Positions 57,065-64,000 of a DNA stretch of 64,000 bases are shown here, piece by piece. The notes below the pieces were generated by a model. The model was not told where the DNA came from, did no database searches, and saw only the letters and a list, made by a program, of their open reading frames with translations. Origin of the DNA: Lacticaseibacillus daqingensis. Lineage in GTDB: Bacteria; Bacillota; Bacilli; Lactobacillales; Lactobacillaceae. The translations under genes were made by a program, and so were the position numbers. Location of the stretch: positions 1-64,000 of the forward strand of contig NZ_RHOH01000010.1 in NCBI RefSeq assembly GCF_003946115.1, written 5' to 3'. The number at the start of each line of letters is the position of its first letter. Positions within the stretch are counted from its first letter, which is position 1.

Positions 57065-57442
57065 GTGATGGTAATCATCTGGACCCTAATTGGTCTTGCC
57101 GGCTTCGGCTCGTGCGACTGGCGGACGCGCACCGTGCCGAAGCATTGGTTCGATGGCTGGTGCATCGGGCTGGCGCTGCTCAGTCCCCACCACGATTGGT
57201 GGGCCGCCGGCTTCTGGCTCCTGCTGCTCAGCGTCTTCGCCGCGGCCCGCGCGCTGGGCTCCGCCGATGTGCTGGCCATCAGCACCCTAGCGCTGGTGTA
57301 CGGCCTGGAGTGGAGCCTTTGGTGGGTGCTATGCGCCTGCGGGCTGGCCGCCTGCCACCACTGGCTCGCACATCCCGCTACCCTGCCTTTTCTCACGCAT
57401 CTGGCGCTGGCCGCCGCCGTGATGATGCGCTTCATCATGTGA
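57065..57442 (+). CDS. A24-family prepilin peptidase-like membrane protein (short form)
   Basis: A 125-residue membrane protein with the catalytic layout of type IV prepilin peptidases: the first Asp in GFGSCDWRTRTVPKHW (about 18) and the second in ALGSADVLAIST (about 67). About four hydrophobic segments are seen. It lacks the N-terminal methylation and zinc-binding half of full-length ComC/PilD proteins, so it is a short A24 peptidase. In relatives a comC-like gene also sits between rpoC and rpsL, where it would process competence pseudopilins. GTG 57065 and ATG 57068 are both possible; GGAGGTGA lies upstream. Confidence 0.8.
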   Translation: MMVIIWTLIGLAGFGSCDWRTRTVPKHWFDGWCIGLALLSPHHDWWAAGFWLLLLSVFAAARALGSADVLAISTLALVYGLEWSLWWVLCACGLAACHHWLAHPATLPFLTHLALAAAVMMRFIM

Positions 57443-57478
57443 TACAATGCGGCTAATGCCTGAGAGAGGAAGTCTGTC

Positions 57479-58657
57479 ATGTCCGCCCAAGTTCGTCGCA
57501 CCATTGCCATTCTCATCTTCAGTGAGTTCCTGATCTGCCTGGGGATGAGCCTGATTTTTCCCGTCATGCCGTTCATCAAAAACGACTTGCACCTGTCGGC
57601 CACCGACATGGGGATCATGTCCTCGCTGTACGCCTTGACCCAGTTCGTGGCTTCGCCCATCATCGGGCGGCTCTCCGACCGCATCGGGCGCAAGCCGATC
57701 CTGCTGGGCGGCCTGCTGCTGTTCAGCGTCTCGGAGGTGCTGTTCGCCCTCACCAACCACCTCGCCATGTTCGACCTGTCGCGCGTCATTGGCGGCCTGG
57801 CTGCCGGGATGTACGTACCCACCGCACAGGCTCTGGCGGCTGACGTCACGGACTACCGCCACCGGGCCAAGGTCATCGGCTGGCTGTCCGCCTCGCTGTC
57901 CGGTGGCCTGATCCTCGGGCCCGGGCTCGGCGGCCTGCTCGCCAGCGGCGGCTACAAGGTCCCATTTTGGGTCGCGGCCGCACTGGGGCTGTGCGGCCTC
58001 ATCGCCACGCTGTTCTGGCTGCCCAACGACCGCACGCTTTTGCCCGCCACGCACCCGGTCAATCAGGCCCAGCCGACCACGCGCGCCGCGGACTGGCGCA
58101 GCGTGCTCGGTGGCCCGATGCTCATGCTGTTCGTGATGATCCTTGTCTCAAGCTTTGGCCTGCAAGGCTTCGAGAGCATTTACAGCATCTTCGTCAATGA
58201 GGTCTTCGGCTTCACCCTGCAGGACATCGCGCTGGTGCTCACGCTCAACGGCATCATCTCGCTGATCGCCCAGGTCGTGTTCTTCGACCGCCTGATCCAG
58301 TGGCTCTCGGAGATCCGGCTGACCCGCATCGCCTTTTTGGCCTCAGCCCTGGCCGTGCTGTGGCTGATGGTGACCCACAGCAAAGTCGTGGTCATGGTCG
58401 CGACCCTGATCGCCTTCACCGCCTTTGACCTGCTGCGCCCAGCCGTCACGACCCTGCTGACCAAGCAAAGCGATCAGAATCAAGGCGTCATCAACGGCCT
58501 CAACCTGTCGTTGACCTCCGTCGGCAACATCGCCGGCCCCCTGATCTCAAGCGCCCTACTCGACTGGAACTACCACATCCCCTATGCCGTGGTCGTGGTG
58601 TTCCTCACCGCCAGCTTCGCTTTGACCTACGCCGTACGCCTGCCGAGTCGCCGGTGA
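57479..58657 (+). CDS. MFS efflux transporter
   Basis: A 392-residue major facilitator protein with 12 predicted membrane segments. Motif A of drug/proton antiporters is visible as GRLSDRIGRKP (about 61-71), and PVMPFIKNDLHLSATDMGIM precedes it. The antiporter motif C region reads LILGPGLGGLLA. This places it among multidrug or TetA-like exporters; the drug or metabolite cannot be named. It starts at ATG 57479 with GAGAGGAAG upstream and lies 36 bases after the peptidase gene. No regulator gene is adjacent. Confidence 0.87.
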   Translation: MSAQVRRTIAILIFSEFLICLGMSLIFPVMPFIKNDLHLSATDMGIMSSLYALTQFVASPIIGRLSDRIGRKPILLGGLLLFSVSEVLFALTNHLAMFDLSRVIGGLAAGMYVPTAQALAADVTDYRHRAKVIGWLSASLSGGLILGPGLGGLLASGGYKVPFWVAAALGLCGLIATLFWLPNDRTLLPATHPVNQAQPTTRAADWRSVLGGPMLMLFVMILVSSFGLQGFESIYSIFVNEVFGFTLQDIALVLTLNGIISLIAQVVFFDRLIQWLSEIRLTRIAFLASALAVLWLMVTHSKVVVMVATLIAFTAFDLLRPAVTTLLTKQSDQNQGVINGLNLSLTSVGNIAGPLISSALLDWNYHIPYAVVVVFLTASFALTYAVRLPSRR

Positions 58658-58772
58658 CCCGGTGGACGCAAAGCGCGTGTGACTTTTTGGACGCGCACAA
58701 CGCACACGCCACCTCGACGGCCGAGTTTTAGAACCGCCGAAACAACGCGCGCCCAAGCGCTGACCCGGTGGT

Positions 58773-59339
58773 CTACTTGGTGAGGTATTCCACGGGCAGT
58801 GTGTAAGACGCAAACTTTTGCCCGTCAACGATCGCTTCACCCGTTCGATAGACTTTTTTAAACACACGAACGGGGTCTACAGAGGCGGGATCGCCGGCGC
58901 CAATCGTAATCACCGCTGGATTGACTCGTCTAAGAAAACCATATTGCCGCGTATAAACGTTGTAGAAGCTGTTCCAGCTCAAGAAACTATAAGCCCGATA
59001 AGTGACATAGTAAGTCGTACCATGCACCTTTAGCCGGAATGAATCAGCAAACATCATCTCACTGGCCCGCAATTCACCAAAGGTCGACACCGGCGTTTCT
59101 TGCGTAAGGAGCAGGATGCCAGCAAGTGTGATCAGGACAGCCACCCTCACCCCCATTCGCCCCGCCATCCCCAGCTGGCCGGTCGCATGCTTGCATAAAA
59201 TTAGCGCGCCTGTACACATCAGAACGCAAACACATTCGGCGAGCGCCCCTAGTGGGGTCTGAATCAATACGATGTTCGCTGCACTTCCGACTAGCGCCGA
59301 AAATATTGCCGCCGTTGTGAAAAGCCGTCTCTCTTTCAT
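58773..59339 (-). CDS. Membrane protein of unknown function, paralogue 1
   Basis: A 188-residue protein I do not recognise. It has about three membrane segments in the first half (TTAAIFSALVGSAANIVLIQ, ALAECVCVLMCTGALIL, VAVLITLAGILLL) and a soluble second half rich in Tyr (YYVTYRAYSFLSWNSFYNVY). Its plan and several positions match the next upstream gene: LTQETP against LTRETK, YYVTYRAYSF against YFLTYQANNYF, and VRVFKKVYRTG against VWIFKQLYVKG. The two are thus tandem paralogues. No ribosome binding site stands out before ATG 59339. Confidence 0.7.
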   Translation of the reverse strand: MKERRLFTTAAIFSALVGSAANIVLIQTPLGALAECVCVLMCTGALILCKHATGQLGMAGRMGVRVAVLITLAGILLLTQETPVSTFGELRASEMMFADSFRLKVHGTTYYVTYRAYSFLSWNSFYNVYTRQYGFLRRVNPAVITIGAGDPASVDPVRVFKKVYRTGEAIVDGQKFASYTLPVEYLTK

Positions 59340-59399
59340 GCACCCTCCCGATCAGCTCAGTGCGGTCTAACTGCCATGCATGCCGGCCGAACAATTTGA

Positions 59400-59987
59400 C
59401 TAATGGTCTGGCCAAGCATCGCCGGAATAAATGTATTCCTTTTGCTGGTCACTGTATTTTTTCAGATAGTAAGGGTCGCGCCCCTTCACATATAGTTGCT
59501 TAAAGATCCAAACCGGGCTTTCCCCTAACAACCCGGCCGTGCTGGTGTAGTATATTGGCTGGTCATTGACTCTTGTCAGCAATAACCCGTTCCGTTCATA
59601 CAAGTTATACGAATACCTGCCCTGTCTAAAGTAGTTATTCGCCTGATAAGTCAGAAAATAGTCTTTCCCTCGGAATGAAAGACGGGCCACGGAAGACTTG
59701 CCCATCTCCCAATACGAGACCAGCCCGCCGGTCGTCGCTTTGGTTTCACGGGTCAGCTCAAAGGTCGCGCAGAGTGTCAGGATAACCGTCAGCACTAGCG
59801 TGGCCTGCCCCGCCTCCGTGATCGGTCTTCGACTGGCCAGCCGAAAGACTAACAACGCAAACAAACCGAGCCAGCCCAGGATCATCAAGACGCCAATGCC
59901 GGTCTGTAAGATGACAACGTTACTGGTGGCAAAAATCAGCGCACTCAACAATAAATAAATCACCATCAGGATCCCGTAGATTTCCAT
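59400..59987 (-). CDS. Membrane protein of unknown function, paralogue 2
   Basis: A 195-residue protein related to its downstream neighbour. Three membrane segments (YGILMVIYLLLSALIFAT, GIGVLMILGWLGLFALLVF, LVLTVILTLCATFEL) precede a soluble C-terminal half (FRGKDYFLTYQANNYFRQGR) ending in YIYSGDAWPDH. ATG 59987 is preferred since CGAGGTG precedes it. I know no family for it. The pair sits between rpoC and the MFS gene, an insertion in the conserved rpoC-rpsL region. Confidence 0.7.
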   Translation of the reverse strand: MEIYGILMVIYLLLSALIFATSNVVILQTGIGVLMILGWLGLFALLVFRLASRRPITEAGQATLVLTVILTLCATFELTRETKATTGGLVSYWEMGKSSVARLSFRGKDYFLTYQANNYFRQGRYSYNLYERNGLLLTRVNDQPIYYTSTAGLLGESPVWIFKQLYVKGRDPYYLKKYSDQQKEYIYSGDAWPDH

Positions 59988-60233
59988 ACGCACCTCGAAT
60001 CAATCCATCATCACCTAGGCGACCGCAAAGGGCTTCAAACGGTCGTTAGCTTCAGATTAACCAAAAAAAGCAAAGATACAACGAGATAACTGTTTCTTAT
60101 TAAATTTTTGGCTCACGCGCCGCTGGGTGATCCCTCAGTACTGCTAATCAACGATCGTCAGACCACGATGACGCCTTGTCGGGCCCTCGTATCATGGCGA
60201 CACTAGCTAACCCGAAGCTGCCACAGTGCACGC
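59988..60233. other. Gap between the paralogous membrane genes and the rpoC terminator
   Basis: About 245 bases without a supportable gene. A promoter for the membrane-protein pair is expected here on the minus strand, but I see no pair of boxes with proper spacing. No repeat is evident. Confidence 0.4.
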
Positions 60234-60271
60234 AAAAAGGCCGTCACCTCGCAATGAGGTGACGACCTTTT
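60234..60271. terminator. Terminator of rpoBC
   Basis: A long stem formed by AAGGCCGTCACCTC and GAGGTGACGACCTT (one mismatch) around CAAT-type loop bases, with T-runs on both strands. It starts about ten bases after the rpoC stop. Confidence 0.88.
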
Positions 60272-60281
60272 TTGTCACAGT

Positions 60282-63200
60282 TTAGTCTTCCTTCGGCGCT
60301 TCCTCGGAAGCCTTCATCTGCTTTTCGATGTCAGCGATGGAGTAAACGTTGTCGGATACCGCGCCCACGGTCTTTGGTTCCATGTGGCGGTAGGTGGCCA
60401 TCCCGGTCCCGGCCGGAATGATCTTCCCGATGATGACGTTTTCCTTCAGGCCGACCAGCGGATCGTTCTTGCCGCGGATCGACGCATCGGTGAGGACACG
60501 CGTGGTTTCCTGGAAGGAAGCCGCGGACAGGAAGGAGTTGGTTTCCAGCGACGCCTTGGTGATCCCCAGCAGGACGGACCGGCCAGTGGCAGGAATGCCG
60601 CCTTCGACCAGGGTCTTCTTGTTGCGCTCGGTGAATTCCGCGATGTCCAAAAGCGTCCCCGGCAGAATGTCGGTGTCGCCTGGGTCCATGACGCGGATCT
60701 TGCGCAGCATCTGACGCACCATAACTTCGACGTGCTTATCGCCGATCTCAACCCCCTGCATGCGGTAAACCTTCTGCACTTCGGAGATCAGGTAGTTTTC
60801 GGTCGAAATGACGTTTTGCACCTTGATCAACTGCTTCGGGTCAACGGAACCGCCGGTCAGGCGGGCCCCACGCTCGATGTGGTCGCCTTCAGCAACCGCC
60901 ACGGAGGACGCGTAAGGCACACTGTACGTCCGCGTGTCGGTTTCCCCTTGGACGGTGATCTCACGCGTGTGTTCCGCCGGGTTTTCATCGATCGCGGTGA
61001 CTTCCCCGGTGACTTCCGTGATGACCGCAAGCCCCTTCGGGTTGCGGGCTTCAAAGATTTCCTGGACACGTGGCAGCCCTTGCGTGATATCTTCGCCACC
61101 GGCAACACCACCGGTATGGAAGTTACGCATAGTCAGCTGAGTCCCGGGTTCACCGATGGACTGCGCCGCAACGGTCCCGACCGCTTCACCGACTTCGACC
61201 TGTTCGCCGGTCGCCATGTTGCGGCCGTAGCACTTCTGGCAAACGCCGTGCTTGGTGTCACAGGTGAAAACGGAGCGGATCGTGACGGCTTCAACGCCGG
61301 CGTCGACGACCTTCTGGGCGAGGTCTTCGTCCATCAGGGTGTCGCGTGGCACGATGACCGCGCCGCTTTGTGGATCGTAAACGGTCTTTTGCGTGTAACG
61401 CCCGACCAGACGATCGTACAGCGGTTCGATCATTTCGTTGCCTTCACGGATGGCCGTGACCAGCAGGCCGCGGTCGGTGCCACAATCCTCTTCACGGACA
61501 ATGACGTCCTGCGCGACATCGACCAGACGCCGGGTCAGGTAACCCGAGTCAGCGGTCTTCAGCGCGGTATCGGTCATCCCTTTACGGGCCCCGTGAGTGG
61601 ACATGAACATTTCCATAACGGACAGGCCTTCACGGAAGTTCGAAAGAACCGGCACTTCCATCATCCCACCGTTAGGCGCCGCCATCAGGCCACGCATCCC
61701 GGCAAGCTGGGTGAAGTTCGAGATGTTCCCACGCGCCCCGGAGTCACTCATCATGGAGATCGGGTTGTTCGGGTCAAAGGAATCGATCAGCTTTTGCTGA
61801 ATGTCGTCCTTGGCGTCGTTCCAGATGGAGATCACGCGGTCGTGGCGTTCCTGGTCCGTGATCAACCCACGGCGGAACTGCTTGGACACGGTGGCCACCT
61901 TCTTGTGGGCTTCTTCGACGATGGCTGGCTTTTCGGCCAGGTTCGGCACGTCGGCGACCCCAACGGTCAACCCGGAGTGCGTGGCCTGGGTGTATCCCAG
62001 CGTCTTCATGTCATCCAGCAGATCGGAGGTCCGCTGAACCTTGTAGGTCTTGAAGACTTCGGCGATGATGTCGGACAAGAAGCCCTTCTTGAACGGCAGG
62101 ATCAGTGGTGCATCGGTCAGGTAGGCGGTGAGGTCTTCCCCAGCGTTCAGGAAGTACTTCGCCGGCACACCGTTCACGATGTTGTCCTGGGTCGGCTCGT
62201 TCAGGAATGGGAAGTCCTCAGGCATGATCTCGTTGAAGATCACCTTACCCACGGACGTCACCATGATCTGGTTGCGTTGCTCGTCGGCAAACGGCTTTTG
62301 CGGCAGGGAGTTCACGGCCAACCCAATGCGGCTGTGCAGGTGCACGTAGCCGTTTTGAAGCGCCAAAAGCACTTCGTTGGTGTCCTTGAAGATCATGCCT
62401 TCGCCTTCGCGGCCCTTCTGTTCCATCGTCAGGTAGTAGTTCCCCAGCACGATGTCCTGAGAAGGCGTTACGATCGGCTTGCCGTCCTTAGGTGCCAGAA
62501 TGTGGTGCGCCGCCAGCATCAGCAGACGTGCTTCAGCCTGCGCTTCGTCAGACAGCGGCACGTGGACCGCCATCTGGTCCCCATCAAAGTCGGCGTTGTA
62601 CGCTTCGCAGACCAGTGGGTGCAGCCGCATCGCCTTACCGTCGACCAGGACGGGCTCGAAGGCCTGGATCCCGAGGCGGTGAAGCGTTGGGGCACGGTTC
62701 AAAAGCACTGGCCGTTCCTTGATGACTTCTTCCAAAACATCCCAGATGTCTTCGTCTTCGCGGTCGATCTTGCGCTTGGCGTTCTTGATGTTGGACGCCA
62801 TGTCGCGGGCCACCAGCTCGCGCATCACGAACGGCTTGAAGAGTTCAAGCGCCATGGAACGCGGCAGGCCACACTGGTAGAACTTCAGCGTTGGGCCCAC
62901 GTCGATAACGGAACGCCCGGAGTAGTCGACACGCTTACCCAGCAGGTTCTGACGGAAACGGCCCTGCTTCCCTTTGAGCATGTGGCTCAAAGACTTCAGC
63001 GGCCGGTTCCCCGGCCCAGTGACAGGCCGCCCGCGCCGACCGTTATCGATCAAGGCGTCAACGGCTTCTTGGAGCATCCGCTTTTCGTTTTGAACGATGA
63101 TGTTTGGCGCGTTCAGGTCCAACAGGCGCTTCAACCGGTTGTTGCGGTTGATCACCCGGCGGTACAGGTCGTTCAGGTCAGAGGTCGCAAACCGGCCCCC

Positions 63201-63935
63201 TTCAAGCTGAACCATTGGGCGCAGATCCGGCGGGATGACCGGGATCGTGTCCATGACCATCCAGGCCGGGTCGTTGCCGGATTCCAGGAACGCGTCCAGG
63301 ATATCCAGCCGGCGGATCGCACGGGTCCGCTTTTGCCCTTGCGCGGACTTCAGGTCTTCCTTCAGTTCCGCCACTTCCTTGGCCAGATCAACCTGGCTGA
63401 GGAGTTCCTTGATGGCTTCGGCCCCCATCTTGGCGTTGAAGCCGTCGCCGTACTCGTCGCGCTTTTCACGGTACTCGCGCTCGGTCAGCAGCTGCTTTTT
63501 CTCCAAAGAGGTGTCGCCAGCATCGATCACCACGTAAGACGCGAAGTAGATGACTTCTTCAAGCGCCCGTGGGGACATGTCCAAAACGAGCCCCATGCGG
63601 CTCGGGATTCCCTTGAAGTACCAGATGTGGGAAACCGGGGCCGCCAGCTCGATATGGCCCATCCGCTCGCGGCGGACCTTGCTGCGGGTCACTTCAACGC
63701 CACAGCGGTCACAGACGATGCCCTTGTAGCGAATGCGCTTGTACTTCCCGCACGCACACTCCCAGTCCTTGGTCGGCCCGAAGATGCGCTCGTCGAACAA
63801 CCCGTCTCGCTCAGGCTTCAGGGTCCGGTAGTTGATCGTCTCGGGCTTCTTAACTTCCCCGTAGGACCAGCTGCGGATCTTATCCGGCGAGGCTAAGCCG
63901 ATTTGCATACTTTCAAACTTGTTGACATCAATCAA
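60282..63935 (-). CDS. rpoC: RNA polymerase beta' subunit
   Basis: The 1217-residue largest polymerase subunit. The N-terminal zinc site has Cys60, Cys62, Cys75 and Cys78, and the catalytic [12 protein letters not shown] block with three Mg-binding Asp lies near residue 450. The bridge and trigger regions follow ([18 protein letters not shown]). The start is TTG 63935 ([15 protein letters not shown]): AGGAGG lies eight bases upstream and no ATG is available. It follows the rpoB stop by 12 bases. Confidence 0.98.
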   Translation of the reverse strand: MIDVNKFESMQIGLASPDKIRSWSYGEVKKPETINYRTLKPERDGLFDERIFGPTKDWECACGKYKRIRYKGIVCDRCGVEVTRSKVRRERMGHIELAAPVSHIWYFKGIPSRMGLVLDMSPRALEEVIYFASYVVIDAGDTSLEKKQLLTEREYREKRDEYGDGFNAKMGAEAIKELLSQVDLAKEVAELKEDLKSAQGQKRTRAIRRLDILDAFLESGNDPAWMVMDTIPVIPPDLRPMVQLEGGRFATSDLNDLYRRVINRNNRLKRLLDLNAPNIIVQNEKRMLQEAVDALIDNGRRGRPVTGPGNRPLKSLSHMLKGKQGRFRQNLLGKRVDYSGRSVIDVGPTLKFYQCGLPRSMALELFKPFVMRELVARDMASNIKNAKRKIDREDEDIWDVLEEVIKERPVLLNRAPTLHRLGIQAFEPVLVDGKAMRLHPLVCEAYNADFDGDQMAVHVPLSDEAQAEARLLMLAAHHILAPKDGKPIVTPSQDIVLGNYYLTMEQKGREGEGMIFKDTNEVLLALQNGYVHLHSRIGLAVNSLPQKPFADEQRNQIMVTSVGKVIFNEIMPEDFPFLNEPTQDNIVNGVPAKYFLNAGEDLTAYLTDAPLILPFKKGFLSDIIAEVFKTYKVQRTSDLLDDMKTLGYTQATHSGLTVGVADVPNLAEKPAIVEEAHKKVATVSKQFRRGLITDQERHDRVISIWNDAKDDIQQKLIDSFDPNNPISMMSDSGARGNISNFTQLAGMRGLMAAPNGGMMEVPVLSNFREGLSVMEMFMSTHGARKGMTDTALKTADSGYLTRRLVDVAQDVIVREEDCGTDRGLLVTAIREGNEMIEPLYDRLVGRYTQKTVYDPQSGAVIVPRDTLMDEDLAQKVVDAGVEAVTIRSVFTCDTKHGVCQKCYGRNMATGEQVEVGEAVGTVAAQSIGEPGTQLTMRNFHTGGVAGGEDITQGLPRVQEIFEARNPKGLAVITEVTGEVTAIDENPAEHTREITVQGETDTRTYSVPYASSVAVAEGDHIERGARLTGGSVDPKQLIKVQNVISTENYLISEVQKVYRMQGVEIGDKHVEVMVRQMLRKIRVMDPGDTDILPGTLLDIAEFTERNKKTLVEGGIPATGRSVLLGITKASLETNSFLSAASFQETTRVLTDASIRGKNDPLVGLKENVIIGKIIPAGTGMATYRHMEPKTVGAVSDNVYSIADIEKQMKASEEAPKED

Positions 63936-63947
63936 AGGGCTAACCTC

Positions 63948-64000
63948 CTAGTTGTGATCGTCGGTGTTCGGCTCGGTGGCTGCCGCAGCAGCTTCTTGAG
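63948..64000 (-). CDS. rpoB: RNA polymerase beta subunit, C-terminal fragment
   Basis: The last codons of the gene upstream of rpoC are present, reading QEAAAAATEPNTDDHN and then stop TAG at 63948-63950. An acidic, Ala-rich tail of this kind and the position directly before rpoC identify it as the end of rpoB. The rest lies outside the window. Confidence 0.8.
   Translation of the reverse strand, partial: QEAAAAATEPNTDDHN

Noticed and set aside
60384-63896. A 1170-codon open frame on the plus strand opposite rpoC
   Set aside because: It mirrors rpoC exactly in position, has no ribosome binding site or domain, and is expected from the strong codon bias of a G+C-rich, highly expressed gene.

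Overview
The window comes from a low-to-moderate G+C Gram-positive bacterium of the family Lactobacillaceae. The S10-spc-alpha ribosomal superoperon, the truA-ecfT-ecfA2-ecfA1 cluster next to rplM-rpsI, a type Z (zinc) S14, strong AGGAGG ribosome binding sites, a T-box leader, PTS operons and an ISL3-family transposase all fit this. Base composition is mosaic. The trp, ecf, truA and efflux-type genes are visibly very G+C-rich, while the sugar operons and the mobile remnant are closer to balanced. Species cannot be fixed from the sequence alone.

Layout. 1-1577: most of an ISL3-type insertion sequence. 1641-13364 (minus): a LacI-controlled operon for an oligosaccharide, reading lacI, an LplA-type lipoprotein, two LplB/LplC-type permeases, a DUF624 membrane protein, GH31, GH13 and GH31 glucosidases. 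13412-14783: a frameshifted YhgE/Pip-like gene. About 14930-17790: the regulation and integration end of a Tn916-type integrative element (sigma-like gene, Orf8-like gene, excisionase, tyrosine integrase), lying just behind rpsI. 17865-23430 (minus): rpsI, rplM, an MFS gene, truA, ecfT, ecfA2, ecfA1. 23612-30411: a small unknown gene, then a PTS operon with EIIBC, GH4 6-phospho-alpha-glucosidase, ChbG-like deacetylase, glycerate kinase and EIIA, with a divergent RpiR-family regulator. 30669-37610 (plus): a promoter, a T-box leader with a Trp specifier, three ascorbate-type PTS genes (IIA, IIB, IIC), then trpB-trpD-trpC-trpF-trpA. 38075-52030 (minus): rpsJ through rplQ, including infA, adk, secY and rpoA. 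52395-53627 (plus): a cysteine hydrolase and a GNAT gene. 53708-56825 (minus): rpsL-rpsG-fusA. 57065-58657 (plus): a short A24 peptidase and an MFS transporter. 58773-59987 (minus): two related membrane proteins. 60282-64000 (minus): rpoC and the end of rpoB.

Two gene sets look like systems that are not well described. First, the GH4 PTS operon carries its own glycerate kinase, so its substrate may release glycerate inside the cell; a glucosyl-glycerate-like compound is the simplest guess. Second, a Trp T-box governs a complete ascorbate-family PTS fused in one transcription unit to trpBDCFA, while trpE and trpG are absent from the unit. The PTS may therefore bring in a tryptophan-pathway precursor. 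Both are inferences from gene content and order. The integrative-element remnant also shows two copies of an identical bipartite promoter-like motif that its own sigma-like factor could recognise. Several long hairpins (20785-20955, 40438-40535, 37903-38003) remain unexplained.
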